This document shows positions 17,004 to 25,946 of a stretch of DNA of 64,000 bases, piece by piece. The translations under genes were made by a program, and so were the position numbers. Under the pieces are notes generated by a model. That model ran no database searches. It was not told where the DNA came from and saw nothing but the letters and a program-made list of their open reading frames with translations. This DNA comes from Methanovulcanius yangii (GTDB taxonomy: Archaea > Halobacteriota > Methanomicrobia > Methanomicrobiales > Methanomicrobiaceae), in the NCBI RefSeq assembly GCF_018687785.1, contig NZ_LTBL01000001.1:1727780-1791779 (forward strand). The letters are read 5' to 3'. The number at the start of each line of letters is the position of its first letter. Positions within the stretch are counted from its first letter, which is position 1.

Positions 17004-17906
17004 ATGATATCCCGGTACAGGGGGTGTATGCTGGGGGCGGCCGCGGGAGACGCCCTCGGGATGCCGGGGGAGACCATGCCGCCGCGTCCCGACAGGGTGA
17101 CAGTGGAGTACCGTGCCGCCCACCGGCACCACCCCAATGCGGGGCTTTCTCCGGGAAGTTATACGGATGATACCCAGCTGATGCTCCTTGCAGGAGAGCT
17201 CCTCGCGGACAAAACATTCACCCCGGAGCGGTATGCAGCCAAACTCGCTGCCCTCGATGAGGATGAGGGCTTTCGTTTCCCCGACGGGCCCGTCCTGACC
17301 GCCTGCCGGCGGTATGCGGCCCAGGGACCGGGGAAGACGGGCGTGGAGTCGCCCGGTGCCGGGTGCATGCCGCTTGCCGTTCCCTTTGCCCTTGCCATCG
17401 GCGAACCCGACCGCCTGTATGAGGAACTCACCGCTGCCTGTGCCGTCACCCATACCCATATTGCCGCCCAGGCAGGGGCGGTTTCGTTTGCAATGCTCCT
17501 GCGGGCGACCCTTGCCGGAAACGGTGATCCCGTCCACGTGGCCGAACTCTGTGCCCGGTCGATGGACCCGCTCCTCTCCTCCCGCATCGCCACCGCACGC
17601 GACCTCTCCCGGGAGGGATTCTCCCTCGAGGCGGTCCTCCCCGTCATAGGAAATGACATATCGGTATACCAGACGCTCCCGATGACAGTCTACCTGATCT
17701 CCCGGTACGGGGATTCCGATCTCCTTCTTCCCCTTGCGGCACATATCGGCGGGAACAGCGACACCATCGCCTTTCTCTGCGGGGCGTGGCTCGGCGCACG
17801 CTGGGGGACGGGGGCGTTCTCCCCCGCACTCCTCGACAATCTCGAGGACAATGAGAGAATCGCGGCGGTTGCGGAGGGGCTTCTTGCAGTGGGCGGGAAG
17901 GATTAA
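17004..17906 (+). CDS. ADP-ribosylglycohydrolase family protein
   Basis: A 300-residue protein with the family's metal-binding motifs: GAAAGDALGMP at the N-terminus, SYTDDTQL near residue 53, and IGGNSDTIAFLCGAW near residue 250. These correspond to the DraG/ARH3 dinuclear Mg site, where the last motif is usually GGDTDTxA; here Asn-Ser replaces Asp-Thr. Members remove ADP-ribose from proteins or small molecules. Some methanogen members sit next to F420 or nucleotide genes, so a small-molecule substrate is possible. It follows the aldehyde dehydrogenase closely and may share its transcript. Confidence 0.85.
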   Translation: MISRYRGCMLGAAAGDALGMPGETMPPRPDRVTVEYRAAHRHHPNAGLSPGSYTDDTQLMLLAGELLADKTFTPERYAAKLAALDEDEGFRFPDGPVLTACRRYAAQGPGKTGVESPGAGCMPLAVPFALAIGEPDRLYEELTAACAVTHTHIAAQAGAVSFAMLLRATLAGNGDPVHVAELCARSMDPLLSSRIATARDLSREGFSLEAVLPVIGNDISVYQTLPMTVYLISRYGDSDLLLPLAAHIGGNSDTIAFLCGAWLGARWGTGAFSPALLDNLEDNERIAAVAEGLLAVGGKD

Positions 17907-17930
17907 CTCGTTTTAAACATACCTTTGATC

Positions 17931-18923
17931 ATGGAGATTGCAATCATCGGCGCATCCGGCTTTACGGGCGGGGAGCTCATCCGCCTCTGCGCCGGCCATT
18001 CATCTGCGGAGGTGACATGTGCGACCTCGCGAAAACTGGAGGGGACCGGGGTTGCGGTCACCCATCCCCATCTCAGGGGGATCACCGAGCTCAGGTACAC
18101 GAACCCGGAAACGGGTGATATCGATGCAGACGTCGCATTTCTCGCGGTGCCGCACACCGCGGCGATGCAGTATGCGGGCGGGCTTCTCGAACGCGGGATT
18201 AAGGTCATCGACCTCTCGGCCGATTACCGGCTCCCGAAAGACATCTTCGAGACGGTCTACGGCGTCACCCACACCCATTACTTCGAGGCGCCGTACGGCC
18301 TGCCGGAACTGCACCGGGAGGAGATCCGGGGAGCACAGTTCGTCTCGAACCCCGGCTGTTTCCCGACGGGGGCGACGCTTGCGGCGGCACCGCTTGCGGC
18401 CAGGGCTGCGACCATCATCTACGACTCGAAGACCGGGGTCTCGGGTGCGGGGGTCAACCCTTCGGCTACGAACCATTTCTGCCATGTGCATGACAACCTG
18501 ACCGCATACAAGTGGACCGCCCACCGCCACCTCGCGGAGATGAAGATGGAGGCGGGACGACTCGGGTCGGCCGCGTCCGTCCATTTCACCCCGCATCTCC
18601 TGCCGGTGAACCGCGGCATCCTGACGACGGCACATATATTGCTGGACGACCCGATAACTCAGGACGAGGCAGAGGCGCTCTACCGGGACTTCTATGCAGG
18701 CGAGCATTTTATCCGGCTCCAGTCCCCGTCACTCGCCGGGGTTCGCGGGAGCAACTTCTGCGACGTCGCCATCGAGGTCGAGGCAGGCGGCCGCCGTGTC
18801 GTCGCCGTCTCGGCGATCGACAATCTCGTGAAGGGAGCGTCCGGCCAGGCACTCCAGAATATGAATATCATCTGCGGCCTGCCCGAGACCGACGGACTGG
18901 GGGTCGTTCCCCTTCTCCCGTAG
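17931..18923 (+). CDS. argC: N-acetyl-gamma-glutamyl-phosphate reductase
   Basis: A 330-residue enzyme with the N-terminal NADP-binding motif [10 protein letters not shown], the catalytic cysteine in [10 protein letters not shown] (near residue 148) and the family histidine in [14 protein letters not shown]. It reduces N-acetylglutamyl phosphate in arginine biosynthesis. I prefer the ATG at 17931 over an in-frame TTG two codons earlier. It heads a run of genes that also includes a CBS protein, argJ and argB. Confidence 0.95.
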   Translation: MEIAIIGASGFTGGELIRLCAGHSSAEVTCATSRKLEGTGVAVTHPHLRGITELRYTNPETGDIDADVAFLAVPHTAAMQYAGGLLERGIKVIDLSADYRLPKDIFETVYGVTHTHYFEAPYGLPELHREEIRGAQFVSNPGCFPTGATLAAAPLAARAATIIYDSKTGVSGAGVNPSATNHFCHVHDNLTAYKWTAHRHLAEMKMEAGRLGSAASVHFTPHLLPVNRGILTTAHILLDDPITQDEAEALYRDFYAGEHFIRLQSPSLAGVRGSNFCDVAIEVEAGGRRVVAVSAIDNLVKGASGQALQNMNIICGLPETDGLGVVPLLP

Positions 18924-18954
18924 GGGGGGCTGTGCCGCACCAGAGGTGTATGTG

Positions 18955-19449
18955 ATGAAAGTCAGTGAAGTGATGACCCGAAACCCGATCACGGTCGCCC
19001 CGGACACGCCGGTCGCCGAGGTCTCAAAGACGATGAAGAAGAACCGTATCGGCGGTCTGCCGGTCGTGGAAGGCGACAACCTCGTGGGGATTGTGACCGA
19101 GACGGACATTCTCTCGCTCCTGAATCCTCCGGAGATCAGCGACGATCTCTGGCTTCCCTCCCCCTTCGAGATCATCGAGATTCCCATCCGGGAGCTGATG
19201 AACTGGGAGAAGACGAAGGAGGCGCTCTCGGATATCGGGGAAATGCCCGTCTCCGAGGTGATGACCGATGACGTCATCGCCATCGACGGGGACGAGGACA
19301 TCGAGGCGGCCGCCTCCCTGATGATGAAGGAAGGGGTGGCCCGTCTTCCGGTCCTGGAGAACGGGGTCCTTGCCGGCATCCTCACCCGTGCGGATATCGT
19401 CCACGGCCTCGGGTCCCGCTACAACCCGGACGAATCGGAGGAGGAATGA
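18955..19449 (+). CDS. Two-CBS-domain protein in the arginine operon
   Basis: A 164-residue protein made of two CBS domains: residues 1-60 (VSEVMTRNPITVAP...VGIVTETDIL) and about 95-155 (VSEVMTDDVIAI...AGILTRADIV), joined by a charged insertion. CBS pairs bind adenine nucleotides or S-adenosylmethionine and regulate other proteins. The start ATG at 18955 has a gaggtg Shine-Dalgarno six bases upstream, which rules out the GTG at 18946. It lies between argC and argJ and overlaps the argJ start by four bases. A nucleotide-sensing role for the arginine pathway is possible but unproven. Confidence 0.88.
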   Translation: MKVSEVMTRNPITVAPDTPVAEVSKTMKKNRIGGLPVVEGDNLVGIVTETDILSLLNPPEISDDLWLPSPFEIIEIPIRELMNWEKTKEALSDIGEMPVSEVMTDDVIAIDGDEDIEAAASLMMKEGVARLPVLENGVLAGILTRADIVHGLGSRYNPDESEEE

Positions 19450-20618
19450 AGAGCATCTGCGCAGTGGAAGGGGTCTCCTGCGCCGGCATCAAGGAAGGCA
19501 AGTATGGTCTTGCGCTCATCAGGGCGTCGGGGACGGCGGCGGCCGTCTTTACCCGCAACCTCTTTGCCGCCGAACCGGTCCACCTGATGCGGGAGCGGAT
19601 GGCGGCGGGCCGACTCGACGGGATCATCGTCAACTCCGGCAATGCCAACGTCTATACGGGGGAGCGTGGGCTCGCCGACGCCCGCCGGATGGCGGAGATC
19701 GGTGCGGAGGCTCTCGGGACCACTCCGGATATGATCGGTGTCGCCTCGACGGGTGTCATCGGCCGGTTTATGAAGATGGAGATCATCGAACGGCAGGCCG
19801 CGGCCATTGCAGGAGGGATCCGGTCCGATGCGGCGGCGGAGGATGCAGCCGCGGCCGCCATCATGACGACGGACCTCATCCCCAAACATGCCTGTGCCCG
19901 GAGGGACGGGTTTACCGTTGCGGGCATCACCAAGGGCTCCGGGATGATCGCCCCGAATATGGGGACGATGCTCGGGTTCGTCTATACCGACGCAGAGGTG
20001 CCGGCACCGGTTCTTCAGCAAATGCTCACCCGTGCCGTCGACCGGAGCTTCAACCGCGTGGTGGTCGACGGGGACACCTCCACCAACGATTGCGTCTTCG
20101 TGACGGCGACCGGGATGCGGGGTCCGGCGGATGCGGAGGAGCTCTACGGGGCCCTCGAGGAGGTCTGTATCAGCCTCGCCCGCCAGATTGCCCGGGACGG
20201 CGAAGGGGCGACGAAACTCATCGAGGTGCGGGTGACCGGTGCCGCCCGCGAGGAGGATGCGGCCGAAATTGCCCGCACCGTCGTGGGATCCCCGCTTGTC
20301 AAGACCGCCGTCTACGGCGAAGACCCGAACTGGGGTCGGATCATCGGGGCCGCCGGACGGGCGGGGGTCGCATTCGACCCGAATATGGCGACCATTACCA
20401 TCGGCGAGGGGGACGCGGAGGTCGTGCTGGCACGCCGGGGCGAGATCCTCGCCGATGATATGGTAAACCCTGCGGCACTCGCCGCCGCAAAGGACCTGAT
20501 GAAGAGCGACACCGTGATCTTCGGGTTCGATCTGGGGGCGGGAGCAGAGTCCGCGAGCGCGTGGGGCTGTGATCTCACCGAGAAGTACGTGGAGATCAAC
20601 GGAAAGTACACCACCTGA
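19446..20618 (+). CDS. argJ: Glutamate N-acetyltransferase (ornithine acetyltransferase)
   Basis: A 390-residue enzyme with the ArgJ signatures NSGNANVYTGERG, GVASTGVIG and the self-cleavage region KGSGMIAPNMGTML, where the new N-terminal nucleophile is the threonine (about residue 180). Most bacterial homologues have Ala-Thr at the cut; here it is Gly-Thr. The C-terminal GEDPNWGRI motif is present. It moves the acetyl group from N-acetylornithine to glutamate, recycling acetyl in the arginine pathway; whether it also uses acetyl-CoA cannot be judged. The start overlaps the CBS gene stop. Confidence 0.95.
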   Translation: MKSICAVEGVSCAGIKEGKYGLALIRASGTAAAVFTRNLFAAEPVHLMRERMAAGRLDGIIVNSGNANVYTGERGLADARRMAEIGAEALGTTPDMIGVASTGVIGRFMKMEIIERQAAAIAGGIRSDAAAEDAAAAAIMTTDLIPKHACARRDGFTVAGITKGSGMIAPNMGTMLGFVYTDAEVPAPVLQQMLTRAVDRSFNRVVVDGDTSTNDCVFVTATGMRGPADAEELYGALEEVCISLARQIARDGEGATKLIEVRVTGAAREEDAAEIARTVVGSPLVKTAVYGEDPNWGRIIGAAGRAGVAFDPNMATITIGEGDAEVVLARRGEILADDMVNPAALAAAKDLMKSDTVIFGFDLGAGAESASAWGCDLTEKYVEINGKYTT

Positions 20619-20623
20619 TATCC

Positions 20624-20650
20624 TTTTTTTGCCCGAGAGGCCGGGCCCCT
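20624..20650 (+). terminator. Terminator after argJ
   Basis: A T7 run (20624-20630) directly after the argJ stop, followed by a GC-rich gcccgagaggccgggc hairpin. It implies that the downstream small gene and argB use their own promoters or readthrough. Confidence 0.45.
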
Positions 20651-20724
20651 TCAGACCCGTTTCCCGGTGATGCCGGGGACAGAAACCTTTACGGTGGTGG
20701 CCGTTCTCTCAGGAGGTGATCGGT

Positions 20725-21121
20725 ATGGGTTCATCATTCACCGAACGCATGTCCTGTCTTGCCATCGCGCTCGACAGAGTGAAGGAGGCGGCCTATGCAT
20801 GCCTGGACCCCGATGTCTGCGGGAGCGTACAGGCGGCGCGTGAAAATGCCCGGCTGTTTGCCACCATCATCGAGGCATTTGCAGGGGACTCTTCGGCGTA
20901 CGATCCGCAGGCGGCACCAAAGGGGGGCGGGAAGAAGAGGTCCCGCCCGGTACTGCCGCCAGAAGGGGCAGGGCACGGGTATGAGCGGTCTGCCGATCCT
21001 CCTCAACACGCTTGTCGCCGAGCGGGAATTTCTCGGCGAGTACGGCACGTTCAGCATGCCCGACCGGGAATTCGAGGCACAGGTCAGGGCGATGCTGGAG
21101 AGCATCAGGCCGGAAGGCTGA
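20725..21121 (+). CDS. Small hypothetical gene with a probable +1 frameshift
   Basis: An excellent Shine-Dalgarno (aggaggtgat, 20711-20720) precedes the ATG at 20725. The first 60 or so residues (MGSSFTERMSCLAIALDRVKE..., RLFATIIEAFAGDSS) look like genuine helical protein. After a G6 run near 20915 the frame becomes Arg/His/Pro-rich and shadow-like, while the +1 frame becomes protein-like (GLPILLNTLVAERE, a FLGEYGTFSMPDREFE-like stretch, LESIRPEG) and stops at 21121. One extra base would explain this. The alternative is a separate 46-residue gene starting at ATG 20981. No family recognised. Confidence 0.5.
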
Positions 21122-21383
21122 TTCGGATGCAGGCTTTTGGTCAACGCAGTGCGCCGAAAGGTTACGATCGCCTTCTGTTTTCTGTACACGACCGTCAGGG
21201 TTGTACCTCATTTTTCCACGGAAGCCGGATGGATACGGCGGGGTGTCGCCCTGCAGGTGTATTCACTGCGGAAGCAGCTTTATCGTATGGTGCTCCCAAT
21301 CTGTGATGATTAGCCCCGCCGACCGTCCACTCCCGCAGGAGGGAGAATGATGAACGCAAGGCGGGGATGAGTGAGGAACAGGC

Positions 21384-22268
21384 ATGAAACGTGAAGAAGT
21401 CCTGATGGAGGCGATGCCGTATATCCAGCGGTTCCACGGCAAGACGATCGTCGTCAAACTGGGGGGACACGCCATGGTCGACCCGAAGATACTGGATACG
21501 GTGATCCAGGATATCGTGCTCCTCAGGTATGTGGGGATGAACGTCGTCGTCGTCCACGGGGGCGGACCGGAGATTACCCAGAAGATGGAGCAGATGGGCA
21601 AACAGCCGAAGTTTGTTGCAGGGCTGCGGGTGACCGATGCGGAGACGATGGAGATCGCCCAGATGGTCCTCGTCGGCAAGATCAACGACGGTATCGTCTC
21701 TCTCATCTCGAAGTTCGGTGCCCTCGGTGTCGGGCTCTCCGGCAATGACGGCAACCTGATGTTCGCCCGCAAGGCCGGCACCCGGCGGGTCATGGTCGAT
21801 GACGAGGAGCACGAGGTCGACCTCGGCCTCGTGGGGGATGTGGAGAAGATCAATCCGGGCATCCTCGAGGTCCTGATCGGAAAGGGCTATATTCCCGTCG
21901 TCTCCCCGGTGGCAATCGACCGGGCCGGGCGTTCCCTGAATGTGAACGCCGACACCGCCGCGTCGGAGATTGCAATCGCGCTCGGGGCCTACAAGCTCAT
22001 CAACCTCTCCGATGTGGACGGCGTCATGAACCAGACCCGTACGCGGACCTATCAGCGTCTCCAGGTCTCCGAAGCGGCACGCCTCATCGAGGACGGGACC
22101 ATCGTCGGCGGTATGATCCCGAAACTCGAGGGGTGCATCAAGGCACTCATGGAAGGAGTGTCTCATGCGCATATCCTCAACGGCAACCGCGACCACAGCC
22201 TTCTTCTGGAACTCTTCACGGACAGTGGTGTCGGTACGATGATCCTCAGGGACGGGGATCATCCCTGA
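21384..22268 (+). CDS. argB: Acetylglutamate kinase
   Basis: A 294-residue amino-acid kinase with [36 protein letters not shown] and [10 protein letters not shown] motifs, which cover the ATP and N-acetylglutamate sites. It phosphorylates N-acetylglutamate, the step before ArgC. Its 294-residue length is typical. The start ATG at 21384 follows gaggaacagg. With argC and argJ in the same region this gives three central enzymes of the acetylated arginine route. Confidence 0.95.
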   Translation: MKREEVLMEAMPYIQRFHGKTIVVKLGGHAMVDPKILDTVIQDIVLLRYVGMNVVVVHGGGPEITQKMEQMGKQPKFVAGLRVTDAETMEIAQMVLVGKINDGIVSLISKFGALGVGLSGNDGNLMFARKAGTRRVMVDDEEHEVDLGLVGDVEKINPGILEVLIGKGYIPVVSPVAIDRAGRSLNVNADTAASEIAIALGAYKLINLSDVDGVMNQTRTRTYQRLQVSEAARLIEDGTIVGGMIPKLEGCIKALMEGVSHAHILNGNRDHSLLLELFTDSGVGTMILRDGDHP

Positions 22269-22336
22269 TCTCCACAATTATTAAGGTAATCATTATTTCG
22301 TCTTTAATTTGGACGTATTATCCGGATTGATTGAGT

Positions 22337-22366
22337 AAATATATATAAAATCTGATACCACGTATC
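22337..22366 (+). promoter_or_regulatory. TATA box and small inverted repeat of the PAS/GAF sensor gene
   Basis: aaatatatataaaa (22337-22350) lies about 28 bases before the ATG at 22372, so the transcript should be leaderless. Between them is GATAC-CAC-GTATC (22354-22366), a perfect 5-base inverted repeat that would overlap the RNA polymerase start region. Confidence 0.45.
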
Positions 22367-22371
22367 GTATA

Positions 22372-24552
22372 ATGCGCAACGCGGCAAATCAGGTCAGGTC
22401 TTTTATTTCTGAAGATAATCCTCAATTCTTCCTGATAATCGGATTTGTCACGCTTTTTGTATTTGCAATAGTTATTATTGGTCTTTTCAATGGGATTACC
22501 ACGCTTCTGCCTCATTTATTCTATATACCAATTGTTTTTGCCGCGTACCGGTATCCGCGTGAGGGAATGGCCCTCTCCGTTTTGATCGGTTCGGTGTACC
22601 TGGTGCTGGTGACGACCATCATGGGCCCTGTTCCCGATGTGGTGATCAATGCCTACGGCCGTTCGGTGGTAATCGTTGCAGTGGGGGTCATCGTTTCCAT
22701 CCTCTCGCTGCGGCTGAGCAGTGAAAAGGAGAAGTATCTCGGCCTTCTCGATGACCAGAATGACCTCGTTGCGATGATAGAGAGCGACGGGACCTACAGC
22801 TTTGTCAATGCCGCCTACTGCCGGTTCTTTGGCGCCTCCGCGGATGAGATCATCGGCATGTCCTATCATGAACAATACCCTCCTGAGGAGAGTGCCCTTC
22901 TCGATACGTTCTTCCGGAGCCTGAGCCCCTCACACCCGTCGGGGGTTATGGAACTGCGGGCCCGAGGTGCGGATGGCATCATGCGGATGTTCCAGTGGAA
23001 CGTGAGCGGACATTTCGGCGAGAAGGGGAAGAGCGGCTCATACCTCTGCAGCGGGCGTGACATCACCTCGCTGCGGGAGATGGAAAAGGCGCTTCGTTCG
23101 TCAGAGGAGAAGTTCCGGGCCCTCTTCAGCCATGCCCGGGACGGCATCCTGGTCAATGGGCTCAATGACGACCTGACCTTCGATCCGTTCTTCGAGATAA
23201 ACCGGTATACCCTGGATCTCTTCGGGTATGAGCGCGAGGAGATGGCTGTGATGACTCCCCTCGATCTGGTCGTGAGTGCCCCGCAGGCCATGCCGCACTG
23301 GCTTGAAACGGTCCGGGAGGGGACGGCCCGGACCTTCCGGGAAGAAGTACAATGCCGCCGCCGGGACGGATCGGTCTTTCCCGCGGATGTGACTGCCGTA
23401 GCCTTTGATCTCCACGGGAGTACGGTCATCCTCTCGATACTGCGGGATATATCCCTGAGAAAGGAGGCACAAAAGAAGATTATCCGGTCGGAAGAGCTCT
23501 ACAGAACCCTCTTTGAGAACACCGGGACGGCGATGCTCGTGGTGGACGACGACGGCACCATCCGCAATGCAAACAATGAAGTTGAAACGACATTCGGGTA
23601 CCCGAAGGCGGCGCTCCTCTCGGGAGAGATGCGGTTTGACGACATCACGGTTCCCGAGGAGCGGTTTGGGGATCTGGGTGCCGTTGCTGCAAAGGAGGGG
23701 CCCGATGCACGGTTCAGGGGCAACATTCGCCTCATCGATGCCACGGGGATGTACCGGGACACCTTCTGTACCATCGCCCGCATCCCGGGGACACAGCAGT
23801 TGATTCTCTCCATCGCCGACCAGACCGGGACCCGGCAGAGCAGCCTTCTCCTCGCAACGGTCAACGAGATCAACCAGGCGGTCGTCTATGAACGCGACAC
23901 CGGGTTCCTGATCCAGCGGGTCTGCAGTGAATTTACCGCACTTGATGAATACTACGTGATCGCCATCTCCATCATTGAAGGGTCTGGCCTCGTCTACCGG
24001 AAGATCTCAGTCGAGGCCTATGAACCGATGCACAGGGCATATCTCCGTTCCGCCGGCGGGGCAGATCGCGCCACCCGGAGCGGCCTTGTGGAATATGATG
24101 AATGGCAGGAGACGGAAGGTGACGAGAGGCCGATTCAGGTGATCAACTTCCCGATGACCGCAGATGAGGAGATCATCGGGGCGATTACGGTCTACCTCCG
24201 GCCAAGTGTCTCGATCACCGACCCGGAGATCGACACGCTCGGCGCCCTTGCCAATGACATCGGGTTTGCCATCCGTTCACGGCGCCTCGAGGCGGAGAAG
24301 CTTGAGGCGCTTGCACAGATTGAGAAGAATATCGAACAGCTCTCCATCATCAACGATCATATCCGAAATCCGCTCCAGGTGATCGTGGGGTATGCGGTCC
24401 TCGACGACTGGGAGCACACGGAGAAGGTGGTCGATCAGGCGGAAGAGATCGACCGGATAATAAACCGCCTCGATCAGGGATGCCTGGAATCCTCAAAAAT
24501 CAGGGAATATCTCATCCGGCACTCTGGCATCCACCCGGGCGATGATACCTAG
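22372..24552 (+). CDS. Membrane-bound PAS/GAF signal-transduction protein without an ATPase domain
   Basis: A 726-residue protein. Three or four hydrophobic segments (residues 18-115) form the membrane part. Three PAS domains follow (about 128-245, 250-365 and 378-490), then a GAF-like domain (about 495-645) and a short helical region with NDHIRNPLQVIVGY (near 662-675), which resembles a histidine-kinase H-box. No N, G1 or G2 box follows; the protein ends about 55 residues later. It may be a degenerate kinase or a phosphotransfer/scaffold protein that depends on another kinase. The leaderless promoter fixes the ATG at 22372. Confidence 0.8.
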   Translation: MRNAANQVRSFISEDNPQFFLIIGFVTLFVFAIVIIGLFNGITTLLPHLFYIPIVFAAYRYPREGMALSVLIGSVYLVLVTTIMGPVPDVVINAYGRSVVIVAVGVIVSILSLRLSSEKEKYLGLLDDQNDLVAMIESDGTYSFVNAAYCRFFGASADEIIGMSYHEQYPPEESALLDTFFRSLSPSHPSGVMELRARGADGIMRMFQWNVSGHFGEKGKSGSYLCSGRDITSLREMEKALRSSEEKFRALFSHARDGILVNGLNDDLTFDPFFEINRYTLDLFGYEREEMAVMTPLDLVVSAPQAMPHWLETVREGTARTFREEVQCRRRDGSVFPADVTAVAFDLHGSTVILSILRDISLRKEAQKKIIRSEELYRTLFENTGTAMLVVDDDGTIRNANNEVETTFGYPKAALLSGEMRFDDITVPEERFGDLGAVAAKEGPDARFRGNIRLIDATGMYRDTFCTIARIPGTQQLILSIADQTGTRQSSLLLATVNEINQAVVYERDTGFLIQRVCSEFTALDEYYVIAISIIEGSGLVYRKISVEAYEPMHRAYLRSAGGADRATRSGLVEYDEWQETEGDERPIQVINFPMTADEEIIGAITVYLRPSVSITDPEIDTLGALANDIGFAIRSRRLEAEKLEALAQIEKNIEQLSIINDHIRNPLQVIVGYAVLDDWEHTEKVVDQAEEIDRIINRLDQGCLESSKIREYLIRHSGIHPGDDT

Positions 24553-24587
24553 GCGGCCCGACCACACCGTTTTGTCTTCAGCCTTGT

Positions 24588-24872
24588 TCAGGGGAGGTTG
24601 CCCTCCCCAAGAAATTCGTGCTGCCGTTCCTCGCTCATCCGGATAAGAAGGGCGAAGATGGTTCTCGTCTCGACCGGATCGATGTTTTTCTCCACTGCAT
24701 AGTCAAAGGCACGGGAGAGGACCCCCTCCCGCTGGCGGGAATCGATCACCGGCAGCCCTTCATGATGCTTGAACTCCGCCATCCGGGCAGCGAGTGCCTG
24801 GCGGTCGGCGATGAGGTCGATGATTTTTCGGTCAACGGACGCGATCTCCTCGCGTAACGCCTCAAGTGTCAT
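24588..24872 (-). CDS. Chorismate mutase (AroQ class)
   Basis: A 94-residue all-helical domain with the AroQ pattern: LEALREEIASVDRKIIDLIADR, then the catalytic lysine region MAEFKHHEGLPVIDSRQRE, ending with EERQHEF. It converts chorismate to prephenate for Phe/Tyr biosynthesis and is a free-standing monofunctional enzyme. I chose the ATG at 24872, where the domain starts; an in-frame ATG at 24899 would add nine residues. It converges with the sensor gene and is divergent from the M50 protease. Confidence 0.85.
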   Translation of the reverse strand: MTLEALREEIASVDRKIIDLIADRQALAARMAEFKHHEGLPVIDSRQREGVLSRAFDYAVEKNIDPVETRTIFALLIRMSEERQHEFLGEGNLP

Positions 24873-24941
24873 TACCAGTGCTTCTGCTCCCTTCCCCATT
24901 AATTCTTATGCCGTGGGCGGAAAGGAAACGGGGTGGCGGCG

Positions 24942-25652
24942 ATGCAGGACCCGACCATTGATAACCCTTCGCGGCAGAGTACTGGGAAGAGATCTATGCA
25001 AAAAATGCTCGACCTAATCAGGCCTGAAGAGCGAAAGGACCTGATCATCGCGTGTGTGGCACTGTCGCTCGCCTTTACCCTCGTCTTTATCCGCGGAGGG
25101 TGGACACCGGTCTTCCTGGTGGTCGTCTTTCTAAGTTCGGTCGTCACCGTCGGCCTCGGGTTCATCCTCCATGAACTCGCTCACAAGTTCACCGCAATGA
25201 AGTTCGGGTACTGGGCGGCGTTTCGAAAGGACAACCAGATGCTGCTCATCGCCGTTGCGCTTGCGGCCCTCGTCGGCGTGGTCTTTGCGGCCCCGGGTGC
25301 GACGATGATCTACGTCCCGCCCGGCCGGGAGATGACCAAGGAAGAGAACGGGAAGGTGTCGGTTGCAGGGCCTATTGTCAATCTCGTCCTCGGCGCGGTC
25401 TTCGTGGTCGTCCTCCTCACAGGAGCGGCCCTTGCCCTCTGGCCCCTCGTAGTGCTGGGCACCATGGGCCTCTCGGTGAACGGAATGATTGCCTTCTTCA
25501 ACCTGCTGCCCATCAGCATCCTCGACGGCAGAAAGGTGATCGCCTGGTCGCCGGTGGTCTTTGCTGTCCTCATCATCCTCTCGCTCGGGATGATCCTGCT
25601 CTCATCGGACTTCGGCGGAAGCCTCTCCATGCTCCTGTCGCTTGTGTCCTGA
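24942..25652 (+). CDS. M50-family (site-2-like) membrane metalloprotease
   Basis: A 236-residue membrane protein with five or six hydrophobic segments. HELAH (about residue 84) gives two zinc ligands and the catalytic glutamate, and NLLPISILDGRKV (about residue 188) supplies the third ligand aspartate. This is the compact PDZ-less group of S2P-like intramembrane proteases; substrates are unknown. Start choice is uncertain: ATG 24942 follows ggggtgg closely, GTG 24933 and ATG 24996 are alternatives. An oligo-T terminator follows. Confidence 0.85.
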   Translation: MQDPTIDNPSRQSTGKRSMQKMLDLIRPEERKDLIIACVALSLAFTLVFIRGGWTPVFLVVVFLSSVVTVGLGFILHELAHKFTAMKFGYWAAFRKDNQMLLIAVALAALVGVVFAAPGATMIYVPPGREMTKEENGKVSVAGPIVNLVLGAVFVVVLLTGAALALWPLVVLGTMGLSVNGMIAFFNLLPISILDGRKVIAWSPVVFAVLIILSLGMILLSSDFGGSLSMLLSLVS

Positions 25653-25667
25653 GGAACAGACCCCACC

Positions 25668-25675
25668 TTTTTTTT
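25668..25675 (+). terminator. Oligo-T terminator after the M50 protease gene
   Basis: A T8 run 15 bases after the stop. The remaining 270 bases before the end of the converging gene at 25947 hold no convincing gene. Confidence 0.5.
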
Positions 25676-25946
25676 CTCCCCGGTATTTGTTATCGAGACG
25701 TGCTGTTTCCCCCCTGACCGCACGAAGTCACAAAGTGGCTCTCCTTTCCGTGTTCTCATCGCATCGCCCGGCAGGGCTGAAAAATGTGTGGGAGGCATCC
25801 GGATACAGGCAGCGGCGTCCGGGGGAGACCGGGGTGTGCTGGTTCCGGCGTTGTGCAGGCCGGGGGGGAACATGGAGGTCCGCACGTATCGCACGCAAGG
25901 ACCCCGGAGTACGGCAGGGATCAAAGAAAAGGAAGGGAGGAACCGG

